Of a stretch of DNA of 64,000 bases, positions 45,266 to 56,803 are shown in pieces; the first letter of the stretch is position 1, and each line of letters begins with the position of its first letter. The notes below the pieces were generated by a model. It was not told the origin of the DNA. It made no database searches and worked only from the letters and a program-made list of their open reading frames with translations. A program made the translations under genes and the position numbers. Source of the stretch: Rhodamnia argentea (Eukaryota; Streptophyta; Magnoliopsida; Myrtales; Myrtaceae); assembly GCF_020921035.1 (NCBI RefSeq), contig NC_063151.1:22636934-22700933 (forward strand), written 5' to 3'.

Positions 45266-48200
45266 ATGAAGTTCACCCCGACAATGTTTCGTTGCGCGTC
45301 TGTTGTTGCTTCCCATAGTGCTCTGCCTCCAGTCAGGGCAGCAGGGAAATTCCTGCCTTCCTCGAAGTCGATAGCTCCGAATGGATCGGTACTGGGTCGG
45401 GGAAGATGCTGTTGCTTCGGGTCTTCCAGTCCATATGTGGTTTTGGAGGACAGGGGTTATGGCAATAAGCAGGTTATCAGCATCACTCCCCAACTTTACG
45501 ACTATGTTCTGTCCAATGTTAGAGAACCAGAGGTTAAGCTTTGCGTGCCTTTTTTTCGTTTTTAACTTTTGTATCTCTTGCTTGCACAGTGCAATGCATA
45601 TACTCAAGGGATCTCTTTTTGTTTTATGAATTTTTCCTTGTTGCAGATTTTACAGCAACTTCGCAAGGAGACAGCATCGATGCGTGGTAGTCAGATGCAG
45701 GTTTTTCATGGCTCTCTTACATTTTCTGGTGGCTTTGCTTTCCTATATTAAAAGAAGATAAAGAATAGAGTTGGCCGGACATTTTCAATTACCAGGAGTT
45801 GATATTGCGTCTTGTGCTGTTTGTTCTTCCAGATAAGAGAATTAAAAGAACTCTTGTTGCTAACCGTGGATTACTCAAGCATCAATTGTTGCAATATCCT
45901 TGCTCAGTTTTCCAGTTTTATTCTCAACAGTTGACAACTCAATGGTGCATTCATCACCATGTAATAGTCTCCATTGGCTATCCTTTATAAAGATTTCTCA
46001 TCTCGTTTTGTTTGTCATACTCATTTGAAAATGCTAAACTGTTGGCAATCTATGGTTTGGATTGCACTACCCATTACATAGCTGCTTTGATATGTGATGG
46101 TGGCAATACCTTTCGTAAATGTTCCCTTCTGACCAGATTGGAAAACATTTACCTCCAAAAAGTGGGGATTCCAATTTACCTCTTCCATTGCTACTGCTAT
46201 AATTCAACTCATATCCTGGAAGTGCTCCAGGTTTTGCACCAAAGAGATGCTATCGCTGCACATGGTAGAGTCCTGGTAAATATAGATCCTTGAGATTAAA
46301 GGCAATTCTCTCCATTAAGATCCAGTCATTCCTTGGAAAATATGAATCCTCTATTAGCACTTATATTTTTCTTATCCCATCACCTCCTGTTTCTTGAGGA
46401 TGTTAAGATGCAAAGTTCATTCATCAAAAAGCATATAACAATGCCCTCACAGAATAATTCACATGATACACTGAAGAAGCTGGTCTTATCCATATTACCC
46501 TATTAACATATCTAAGCTGATGACTTGTCTTCTTTTGTTAGGTTTCGCCAGATCAGGCACAACTACTTGCAATGCTTGTGCAGATTCTCGGAGCAGAACG
46601 ATGTATAGAAGTTGGAGTTTACACTGTATGCATTCTCTTCTTGAAAAATTGCTTTCATGAGCTGACTAGTTATTCACATTTGAGGAGGAAGAACTATAAA
46701 CTATGCTAGTCTTTAAATGATCTCCTTACAATTCAGTTTGTTCAATCTCTATCTGACATCCCTTCTAATCAATTGGAAAACGGGACAAAATCAATCTATC
46801 TTGAATCATCACTATTTTTTATTTTGTTTTTGTTTTTTTTTTTTGGGGTGGGGGGGAAGGGGGAGCTAGATAAGCCCTCACAACTGTTTCTCTTACCTCA
46901 TATACATTCAGAGCATAGTTATTAGAATCTATTTGTTCTTTATTATATTTTTAAAAGTTGATACAATACAAGGACTCTGAGTCTACTGATTGGATATAGA
47001 TCTGTCCATTCTACTGTAACGTTATGAAGAATTGGGTTCAAATTAGACACGTCTATGTATTTGTCTTTTGAGAAAAAAACAGTGCGTAGCAAAATCTCTA
47101 TACCCTACTTGTGGAAATGATAATATCTAGTGGTAATTTAGATATTTTTGGCATTACCTCTAAACTACTTAAGAATACTTACAAATTTTTTTCACAAGAT
47201 TTCACAAGTTCTATGTATGAATGTCATTCAATATCTAATGCTAGGTAATTCACTGAATCTTTTGTCTCATAGATTTAAGATTTTGACTCGGGATTTGTGT
47301 CTCAATTGGAATACTTCGATTCAAAGTGATTAATTACATTTTCACTTTTTTTGTCACTCAAGGGATACTCTTCCTTGGCTGTTGCACTTGTCCTGCCAGA
47401 GTCAGGTTTCTTGGTGGCTTGTGAAAGGGATGCCAAGTCTCTTGAGGTTGCTAAAAAGTATTATGAGCTAGCTGGGGTTTCACACAAGGTAATTTATATT
47501 CTTTACCTTTCTTCTAGCTAGAATCGGTCCATGAACTCCTTGTGGTTGTGAAATGCATTGTGAGTTGAATTGTGCAGGAACTGTTCAAAGATCTGTACTT
47601 TTCTTTTCCTTCTCAAAGTGAAGGAGAAATATTCTTTTGTGACAGTTGCTCAGCATGTGCAGTTTCTAGCAAGCATACTGATAATGGACATGATTTCTAT
47701 CAAATGTGCATCCCTAGAAAAGAAGATCTGCTTTTCGAGCCCTGCATTTTATTTCATACTTTATGTGGTTGAAGCCTCATATTTCATGTTTAGGTAAGTG
47801 TGAGACATGGACTAGCGTCGGACACTCTGCACTCTCTTATTTTGAATGGTGAAACTTGCAGGTACCTAATTTAAGAAGTATTGCTCCTCATTTAGTGATA
47901 GTTGTCCTGCGTCTTCTTTTGCTCTTCTTCTCATTTGGAACCTTTGAGCGGAGTGGGTACGCTTGTGAACACCTTCATAAGGCTTTCTCAGTGGTGAGAG
48001 TCCTTTGGCCTTGCAATTGGCCCTTGTTGCACAAAAAGGCAATTTGTCAAAAGAATGGCCTTGAAAATGGTCTTAGAAAGCAGCGGAGGACCTGCTTTAT
48101 CTTTCGTGGTTCTGCAGAAAGCCATTCTAGTATTAATGAGTGACTTTTTCTCTTCTTTCCATATCCACACTTAGTTCCAACATTTTTTTGTTTATGCAGT

Positions 48201-48353
48201 CTCCATCTCCACTTCACCAATCAATATCTATTCTCCCCTAAGATCTCTGTATTCTCTCTAGCTTATCTGTCTCTCTACTCTCTTTCTGCTTTGCCATGTC
48301 CACTTGCGGATGTTAGGCCATCTTGAGATCCGGTGCTGACTAATTTGACAGCT

Positions 48354-48392
<39 letters not shown>

Positions 48393-49545
48393 CAAGCGCA
48401 CCATTTTTTCTCAGGGCTTACTCAGTGTTGACCAGTAGTCCATGTTCACAGCTGGTCGAGCGGTGCAGAAATGCTTTGGGTATTTCTGTTAAACTAGTGG
48501 TTCCATCTTTCTGATTCCTAATAAGGTTACCAAATAATATCATCCTGTCTATGTCATCGTTCAATATAAAAGAAAATTTATCTAGCTTGGCGATTGTTAA
48601 GTTGTCCTTTTCAGGTAGTTTAAAGAATAATGTCCTGCTCGATATTGACAAAAATTAAGAAACTTTCTTGATACAATTCTCGCGAAAAGTATCTATGTGA
48701 AAGTCACTTTAGAGCAGATGTTTCAGGTGTACTATGTACCAATACTCATCTGCTTATATAATTTTACCAAACAATAGTTTTGTCGAACATTGGAAGTGAA
48801 AGTTACTTTACACTGGATGATTCCGGTATTTTGTTTACCAAACATTCCTCTGCTTCAATGATGGCATTTTAAGTCAAGAGCTTCTCTCCAAATGAACTTT
48901 GCTTATTCAAAACAATTCCAACCTCCAAGCTCTTCCAATTTTCTGCGGCTTGTCAATCCCATCCCGAGGAAGTAATGCTGCGCATTGCAATTTTTCTGTA
49001 AAAGTTATTTATTCATCCTAAGCTAGCTTGTGTTGTGTTGCGGTTTGTTGCCAGTACTTGTTTATTGAAGGGTTAGAAAAGATGACTTATCTGTGCATTC
49101 CTTCTTGCAGCTATGATTTCGCATTTGTTGATGCAGAGAAGAGGATGAATGAGGAATATTTTGAATTGCTGCTGCAGCTTGTAAGTGAGGGAATTACTGT
49201 TTGACGCTTGCTTTTAAACACATTGGCGCATGCAGCTTTCTTCTGCTTCTTACAGCTTTGTCTAATTTACATGTCCTTTACCTTGCAAGTTCGAATCCGA
49301 AACTGCAGATGATGTTTGAAATCTTCAAGCATTAATCTAACTGAGAAGCATTGGCACTTGGATGGATCTTATAAAACACAATTCCCATTGCTTTGAGATG
49401 TCTTCTGCCGAACTTTTCTGCTTTGCAATGTCTGTTTAATTGATGAGTTGTTAATTCTTGTCATAGGTGAGGGTTGGTGGCGTGATTGTGATAGATAATG
49501 TCCTTTGGCATGGAAAAGTAGCTGACCCTATGGTGAACCTTCTTG

Positions 49546-49585
<40 letters not shown>

Positions 49586-49878
49586 GCGCGTGCATAGTGG
49601 AATCCGGTGGTGAACTAGTATAGCACCTTTAGACTTTATTAGAGAAGAATTATCTCTAACAGTAATATTTCGGTAGGTAAATGACATGAAGACGATCAGC
49701 ATTAGGAATTTTAATAGGAGATTGATGGGGGATGACCGAATTAGCACCAGCATGGTATGTTCAACTGTCATTTTCATGCACACTTACTACGCCAGTTTGC
49801 AGCTTTGAATAAATGTCCTCATTGTTGGCATTTTAGGTGCCAATTGGTGATGGCATTTTAATTTGCCGTAAAAGATGA
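45266..49878 (+). CDS. O-methyltransferase family 3 (caffeoyl-CoA OMT-like), predicted plastid form, 9 exons
   Basis: Exons: 45266-45532, 45647-45700, 46542-46625, 47363-47488, 47794-47861, 49111-49180, 49467-49532, 49677-49754, 49837-49878, all GT-AG with the frame kept, giving 284 residues. The first 60 residues are basic, Ser/Ala-rich and poor in acid, like a transit peptide. The body starts YDYVLSNVREPEILQQLR and has the SAM-binding motif AERCIEVGVYTGYSSLAVAL (about 125-144), then LVACERDAKSLEVAKKYYELAG, YDFAFVDAEKRMNEEYFELLLQL (metal/substrate site), VGGVIVIDNVLWHGKVADP and a final GDGILICRKR. It transfers a methyl group from SAM to a hydroxyl, probably of a phenolic. It resembles Arabidopsis At3g61990/At3g62000 as remembered; the true substrate is unknown. 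Two introns carry long CT microsatellites. Confidence 0.9.
48354..48389. repeat. (CT)n microsatellite in intron 5 of the O-methyltransferase gene
   Basis: An unbroken CT run of about 18 units. Confidence 0.95.
49549..49583. repeat. (CT)n microsatellite in intron 7 of the O-methyltransferase gene
   Basis: A CT run of about 17 units starting 16 bp after the exon 7 donor, in an intron of only 144 bp. Confidence 0.95.
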
Positions 49879-51480
49879 GCATGGATTGGAATTTCAGGTA
49901 TCTTTCCATACGTTATTTATTAGATATAATCAAGAATGGTTACATAGAATCTTATTCCCTTTAAGGATAAACTCAAAAGGAAGTTTTGTTGAATGGGATG
50001 TACATTGTTCGGTTAATCTCTCTAGTTAGTAAGTTCTTAAATTATCAAAAAGGAAACAAAATGTACACCAGCGAGTACCAACAAGATCTGATATATTTCA
50101 ATGACTATGGTGTAAGGTTTTAAGTTCAACTTGTGATGGTTTTCTCTGTCAATTATGGTTTCTTGGATGGACTGGGAAGCCCTAGGACCATATGTCAGAT
50201 GTAGTTGGGATACTCCTCTTCCTTCAAGCCTTTTCTTTTTCCAATTCATCAAAACTGGGTGAAGGAACAAGTTCTTGAATGGATGATCATGTGGTAGATA
50301 TATGTTTTTAACGAACTCAGATGACATGTAATTTCACTACTGGTAGGAGTTTCGCGGAGTTATTGTCATGGTAATTATGCATCTTTTTACGTGTTTGGCA
50401 GAGGCAGTCATTACCGTGTGGCTCATTCAAACTGTGGCATGCAGAGAAATACTAACCCGGGATTACAGCATTGGTAAGATGACTCGGCTAATTTCTCGTA
50501 AATTGCCCTCTGCCATGTCCTAGGTGCCTCCAAAGAACGATTGAGAAAATTTGTAGACAAAGCCATTGGTGAGTGAATGGAAGATCCCAGCCAGCACAGT
50601 GTCAGTCATAAAGAAGTCATTGGAAAATTTTGAAATTCTAACATCGACTGGTAAAGGGTTTGAAGATGCAGCAACAATTCAACTTGTGAATTCATCTTGT
50701 TCGATTATTTTAATACTCAGCAAAGCATGTCAGTCTTTTTTTTTGTGGTCAGAATGTCAGTCTAATTTGCAAGTTGATAAATTGTACATATTATTATATC
50801 TCCTTTTCTTTTAAAATGTATTATCATAAATGATAGAAAGGAATGTAAGAACATTTAAAAAAATCGAATAAAAAGGCAATATTTATAGTATATAGCACAG
50901 ATGAATTCCAAACAAGATCACACGAACAATTTGATCCTTATTGGCAGCAGTACACAAATTTCAGCTCTTTCAAATTGAAGATAGTGCAGTCTAATTAGTC
51001 TTATCATGATAGATCTGCCACACTCAGGTTTTATGGCAATCTAATAAGGGTTAAAAGTGCCCTAGGAAAGCAGAACAGTAACAGTAAAATTGGCAACAGG
51101 TATTCAATTGAAATGGAATCTTCAAATGTTTGAGGTACGTGTTTGATTCCAAATCATCAGACTATGATCACTTTAAATCTAATGCTTATATCATCACATC
51201 GGCAAAAGTAAAATTGGCTCGGTATTGTGTGAGAATATTGCAATCCAAGCTCCTACCTGGTGAAAAGCAACGAATAAATTAAGTGAAGCAATGATATGCA
51301 TTGAAGAAAATAAAATCAGCAAATCCATATACAATGCTTCAAAGGATTAAGTTAAAAAGAAATAGATGCAGCTCACTACATTTAACAGCTACCATGCTTA
51401 TCGTAGAGATTGTAACTCAAAGCATACAACATAAATGCGTCATCCTTTTAATAGTGGAGTTTAGAAAGTTAGCTGTGAGA
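49879..51480. other. 3' flank of the O-methyltransferase gene; no further gene
   Basis: ORFs at 50037-50327 (minus) and 50566-50814 (plus) show no motifs. The T-rich 50730-50745 and A-rich 50855-50875 tracts are low complexity. Confidence 0.4.
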
Positions 51481-51499
51481 CAAAGTTGCTGCCATACAG

Positions 51500-52390
51500 G
51501 GCGAGTGTCCGTCTGATTCCAACTATGTACCTTGTAAATAAATATGTTACTAAAGCAACGTTGCCTGATATGATGCGTGATCTCTATAGCCCAATGGCAG
51601 AAATAGCAAAGGCCAAAGAAGTTGAAAACAAATCCTGGGTGGCATCTGATTTCCACTTTTTTCTTCCAACATTGGGAAGAATTTGGATTCTTCATGATGA
51701 TAGCATCAGCGGATCCATCATTTCTGCATCAGCTCAGCATATCCATTGTTCAGTGGTTCAGGGCATTTCTAGTTTCCTTGCTACCTTTGTCTATGCTTCC
51801 AATTTGTGATGGATAGGCAATCTCTTTGGGAGTTCTTGGCTTCTTCTGCCATTAATATAACTTATTCTTGGATAATCCTGGAAGATTTTAACTTTCTAGG
51901 TGCCTCTCTGAAGTTAGTAATGCTGATACAGCCTTTACTCCATATATGGAGATGTTATATGATACTCTTGTCCAAGCTGATCTCACTGATTTGAAGCACA
52001 TTGGCAGCTCCTTCACCTGGACAAATTGTAGCATTGAGGGATGGGTAGCCAGGAATTTGGATCATGTGTTTGTTGGATGCTTGGCTTGCTTCATTTATGC
52101 GCTCCTACACTGAATTCATCATTTCCAATGTTCTGATCATTGTCATGCACTCCTAAGGCGAGAGGAAGCTGTTCTCCACTTTCCAAAAGCCATTCAAATT
52201 CTTGAAGTTTGTGAAGTGAACATCCTTTTTATCTGGAAGTGGTTGCTCAAGCTTGGCAAGGGGAGGACAAGGGAACTCCAATGTTTACTCTTTATAGTAT
52301 TCTTGCTAGAGCTCACATTGCTCTTGAGAAATTCAGTAAAGAGCATTTTAACCAGCTTTCTTAGCAGATTCAACTCTTGAGAAATCTTTT
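51500..52390 (+). pseudogene. LINE endonuclease-domain relic
   Basis: Across changing plus-strand frames the sequence gives RIWILHDDSISGSIISASAQ-HIHCSV, LATFVYASN, DRQSLWEFL, WIILEDFNFLGAS, LTDLKHIGSSFTWTN, VARNLDHVFV, then PKPFKFLKF and FSKEHFNQLS read through frameshifts. This is the ordered set of landmarks of the APE-type endonuclease of plant L1-like LINEs, up to the linker before the RT. The usual GDFN motif reads EDFN. Stops and frameshifts show it is inactive. No RT follows, so the copy is truncated or was broken. Confidence 0.75.
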
Positions 52391-53180
52391 CTTCATCAGA
52401 AATCCAGGGCGAACTGGATGCGACTTGGGGATACGAGTGCTGATTCGCAAATCTCTTAAGCAGAGTACTCTCAGCAAACTTTCAGAATGCTGTTTCCCGA
52501 GGAAGGTGACAAGTGAGGAACATGAAAACAATGCAGCTGAAGCAATGTTAAGAATTTGAGGAACCGTAAACCTACCAAGGCTTAACAAGAATATCGACAA
52601 ATAATAATTGAGAACTAAGTTAAGATAACACCACAAAGGCTTAACGAGAATATCATTCACAGTAGGATAAACTATGAAGTGGTCGCCAATTGTGGGTTCG
52701 TTCCTATGACCTTATTAAGGTAATCGAATAATATACCCGAAGAGTTGGAAAGCTCTCTTCGGACATGAACAATACATACCCAAGATACTGCACATAGAAG
52801 ATGGTGGGGTTAACATTAGAGGGGTTTATTTCATGCGCTCGGATCAAGTGTGGGACTATTAAGTCATCGTGAGTTTGAGAGTTTGATTATAGTACATCAA
52901 CTCCTGTAGTTATTAAGGTTCATTGTTTTGTTTCGTTGCCATTGTATGACTTAGACAAAGACGGCTATGAACGTGAGAAATACTCTCTTTTGGATTCTAG
53001 TAGTCTTTCTTAATCTCTCAGTCTCTCCTATAGATTGAAATCCTAATCTGTTTAGTGAGCTGACGAAGTTTGTCGTGCAAATCATGACAAAAAGTAGAAT
53101 GGTTGGTGCTTTGCGAGGTTGGCAATTTCTAGGATTTATCAGCCAATGGGATGCACTTTGGGAAAATGAGGACTCCTCCA
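52391..53180. other. No gene recognised; upstream region of the PR-10 gene
   Basis: ORFs at 52370-52660 and 52951-53181 on the minus strand have no family signature. A divergent direct repeat (accacaaaggcttaacgagaatatc / ctaccaaggcttaacaagaatatc) is visible at 52572-52655. Confidence 0.4.
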
Positions 53181-53187
53181 CTCCAAC

Positions 53188-53195
53188 CTATAAAT
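53188..53195 (+). promoter_or_regulatory. TATA box of the PR-10 gene
   Basis: The string cctataaatgc lies about 110 bp before the ATG at 53301, so the leader is about 80 nt. Confidence 0.7.
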
Positions 53196-53300
53196 GCGTC
53201 TCGTTCTCATCTCTTCCACCCCAAGCTCACAAACCTCCTGAACTCGACTCTATTTCATCATATTGTTTGTATTTCTCTATATAGCAACCTGAAAACCATC

Positions 53301-53887
53301 ATGGGTGTATTCACTTTTACAAATGAATACATGTCCACAATTCCTCCTGCAAGATTGTTCAAGGCCCTAGTTTTGGACTCACATACCCTGATTCCCAAAC
53401 TCATGCCTCAAGCTATCAAGAGTATTGACATCATCCAAGGCGATGGAGGGGCTGGAACTATTAAGCAGATCAACTTCATTGAAGGTGATTATGCGTTTTT
53501 GCCATATGAGTGTGCTTTTTTATTTTTTTCCTAGCTTACACTTATGTTACGGCATATACGAGTGTACTATGATACAATCTCCTTCTAATGTATGTAGGTA
53601 ATCAGCTTAGCAGCATGAAGAATCGAGTGGATGAGCTGAACGAGGAGACGTTTACGTACAAGTATACCATGATCGATCTAAAGGACGAGTTTGAATATAT
53701 TGCTTACGAAGTCAAGTTTGAGCCAACACTGGAAGGCGGGAGCAAGAACAAGATGATGAGCACGTATTACACAACGGGCGATGTTACGCTCAAAGAAGAG
53801 GACATTAAGGTAGGCAAAGAGAGAGCCTTGGGAATGTACAAGGTCGCCGAAGCATACCTCCTCCAAAACCCCGATGCTTATGCTTGA
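53301..53887 (+). CDS. PR-10 / Bet v 1-family protein, 2 exons
   Basis: Exons 53301-53484 and 53598-53887 give 157 residues, the normal size. The single intron splits codon 62, the conserved PR-10 position. The start [23 protein letters not shown], the glycine-rich loop [11 protein letters not shown] (residues 47-57), the [10 protein letters not shown] segment and the C-terminal helix ending [10 protein letters not shown] are all typical. Bet v 1-fold proteins are small cytosolic proteins with a large cavity that binds hydrophobic ligands such as flavonoids or cytokinins, and many respond to pathogens or stress. No disabling change is visible. The protein is closer to true PR-10 than to the MLP group because of the loop and the MGVFT start. 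Confidence 0.94.
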
Positions 53888-54400
53888 GACTTCAAATGCT
53901 CTCTTGAATAAAATTCGAGAAGTCCCGTCAATAAGAACTCGTGATACTTTCGGTCTTCACGTAGAAGTACCCGAGTTCCTTTACTTCTATACGGGTATAA
54001 ATATCCCTTAGATTTGGATGGCAATAAAGATATGTACTTTTTAACTTAGTTGTGAGCGATTCCTGTAATTGCCCTTCAAGAAGAGCTATTTGCAACGTTA
54101 CTGCTGGTTATAGTGATCAAGTGACTGAGATGCTGCAATTCTGTGGATTCTAGTGAGGATCTCTCCCTGTTAGATACCTAGAAGCTCCTTTGATTTCTGG
54201 TACACTCTCTGACATGGACCCAAACCTCTTGTTGATAGAGCTGTCACCATTCTGCCGTACACTCTTCTTCATCATTGTTTTAGTAATTTGTTCAAAAGTT
54301 CACGAGTTAATTGCCACATCCTATCTTCGACCAAAAAAAAAAAAAATTTTGCCACATCCTATCGAAAAAATTCATCCATTTACACTCTTTTAAGTTAAGT
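53888..54400. other. 3' flank of the PR-10 gene, no further gene
   Basis: The 3' UTR contains an aataaaat string at 53907-53914 that could serve as a polyadenylation signal. The rest is AT-rich with an A tract near 54332. Confidence 0.4.
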
Positions 54401-54403
54401 TCA

Positions 54404-55176
54404 GAAAAATTATCCAAAAAGTCCTAAACTTATTATACGATAACCAATTCAGTACAAAATCTTTGAACATGCTAATTTAGTTCTAAATATTTTAACGAAT
54501 TTTCTAATTTAGTCCTAACCTTTCAATTATGCCAATTTAATTTTAAAGATTTTGACTATTTACAGATTTAACCCCAAATATTTTGACAATTTATCAATTT
54601 AGTCCTCACCTTTCAAATCATCGATTTGACGGACTAGTTAGTACTAGCCCTCTATGTTACATGGCCGGTTTGCAATTCTTAATTTTTTAAATTTGCTTAA
54701 ATTTTTTTCTTTTTTTCTTTACTTGTTCAACTTTGAGCCGGTACCCCTCGCTTGGCGAGGGCGTCGCGATCCTCGCTTGGCAAAAGCGTCGCAATTCTTG
54801 CCTAGGCAAGGGCTCGATGCCACAAGGCGAGGCTCACCGGCCATCGCTGAATTAGAGTTGGAAAAAAAAAAACAAAGAAAGAAAAGAAGCGAAAAAAGAA
54901 CACAAACAATAGAAAAAAAATATTTTTTTAAAATTGTTCACGTTAGTGTCGACCGTACCTCATTGGATGGCCGGTATGCTATCCCCGCTAGCGATTTCCA
55001 ACCAAAATTAATCAAAAGAACTAAATTGGCAAGTCGTCAAAATGTATAAGACTAAATTGTCAACTTACTTCAAGATTTAGGACTAAATTGGCACAATTGA
55101 AAGGTTTAAAATTAAATTGGCAAATCGTCGAAAGAATTAGGACTATTGACACAAGTAAAAGGTTCAAGATTACATC
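54404..55176. repeat. Foldback element B with GC-rich centre
   Basis: The left end reads gaaaaattatccaaaaagtcctaaactta and continues with several copies of the word caatttagtcctaacctttcaa. The right arm carries the inverted form (aggactaaattggcacaattgaaagg, aaattggcaagtcgtcaaaa). The centre (about 54735-54850) is GC-rich with cgcttggcgagggcgtcgcgatcctcgcttggc. The right terminus is degraded. Confidence 0.75.
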
Positions 55177-55334
55177 AGCCACCACACAATAGATTTGGGA
55201 TTTTTTGGTTATTATCCCGAGTATTTATGCATCTGAGCTTACATATTCCTTTCACAATGAATAATTTGGACTGTGCGATTACATTTTTAATTTTCAATTG
55301 TTTCATTTTTCATTTTGCAAAGCATCGTGTGCGC

Positions 55335-56077
55335 AAAAATTATCAAAAAAAAGTCTTAAACCTATTGCACTTTTGATAGTTAAGGCCTAATTTTTTTTTA
55401 TTTTGTCAATTCAATCATAAACTTTTTATTTTTGTATCAACTCAATCCTAAACTTATTTTATATCAATTCAATCCTAAATATCTTGCATGTGTGCCAATT
55501 CAATCCATCCAACCAACTTTGACAGACTAAGACCGATGTGGAAAATTGCTAATTATATTTTAAGATTTTTTTGGATTATTTTTTATTTTCCTATTTCTTT
55601 TCTTTTCTTATTTTTCTCTTTCCTTTTTTCTTTCTTTCTACTACCTCCAGTCGGTCGCCAGCGATGACCAATCTCAAGCGAGGCTCGACGGCTGCTGGCG
55701 AGGCACAACCTCGCCCAGATTTGGCCCGGCCAAGGCCGGCCACACCAACCTCGGTCTCTTGCCGGTCGTCGGCGGCGATCGGCTAGAGGCAGAAGAAAGA
55801 AAAATAAAGGAAAAAAATGAAAAAAAAATTCAAAATATTAAAAAATATTATTAAAGATTGTCCACGTAATCGCGGGCGTCACTCTGACCTGCAACCATGT
55901 GAGCGCCCGGCCGCCAAAGTTGGCTGAGTGGACTGAATTGGCATAAAAGCAAAAATTTTAGGATTGAATTGACACACAAAAAAAAAGATTTATGACTGAA
56001 TTGGTACAAATGTAAAAAGTTTAGAACTGCATTAGTGTAAAAATTGAATAAGTTTAGGACTTTTTTGACAATTTTTC
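55335..56077. repeat. Foldback element C with GC-rich centre
   Basis: The left end (caaaaattatcaaaaaaaagtcttaaacctattgcac) pairs with the right end, whose reverse complement reads gaaaaattgtcaaaaaagtcctaaacttattcaa. Inner words gtgccaattcaatcc and, inverted, ggattgaattgacac also pair. The centre (about 55650-55790) has gcgaggctcgacggctgctggcgaggc. Both termini are better kept than in element B. Confidence 0.78.
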
Positions 56078-56089
56078 GAAATCGGAAAA

Positions 56090-56800
56090 GAAGGCCATTG
56101 AACATTAGGGGAGGTTCATAAACCACAGAGGTTATATCATGATCTTGATGGTAACATTGAGTAGCATTTTGTGTCGCGAAAAAAAAAATCTTAAAATTAT
56201 TTCGAAAAAAATCCCCAAAAGATTAGCTAAATCATGAATTGATTAAATTGTATCATTAAGTTGCCCGATTATCATGGAAATAACAAAAAGTAATGGATAA
56301 ACAATCTCTAGCGTCTATTAAACTTATGGTTATTTGATGGATATACCAATATAAAACTAGCTCTTTCTCTTCCCAACAGCACACGTATAGACGCAAATTC
56401 CTTCTAAGTCGTGAGATTAAGAAAAAGGAATAGAGAGAGAACTCGGTTTTCTTCCGGATTCGACAGAGGTGTCACTATTTACGCATTCAAGTGCGTGTTT
56501 TTTTTTATAATACTTTCGTCGAAATATTCAGCTTTACAATAGCCGAAAATTTTATGTAAAACAATGATATCTCAACGAGATATTCCAACATTTTTGCGCA
56601 AGAATAATGTGGAATTTATCAACTTATCGAATGTCCTCTAGCCCTCCTGGAACTGCATTTGAAATTTAACTATCAAATCATTCTATATGGAATCGGGCAA
56701 TCACCAAAAGAGAAATCTGGAACTTTTCGAGGCAATATTGCACTTTCATTTCATTCCAAACAAAACGTTACAACGACATCGACAGTCGCGGTCGAGAGCA
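56090..56800. other. No gene recognised; intergenic
   Basis: AT-rich DNA between element C and the extensin-like gene. Part of its right side is probably the 3' UTR of that gene. Confidence 0.35.
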
Positions 56801-56803
56801 ACA

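Noticed and set aside
49285-49310. Possible tRNA T-arm (gttcgaatccgaaac)
   Set aside because: No D-arm, anticodon stem or acceptor pairing could be drawn around it; it lies in an intron of the O-methyltransferase gene.
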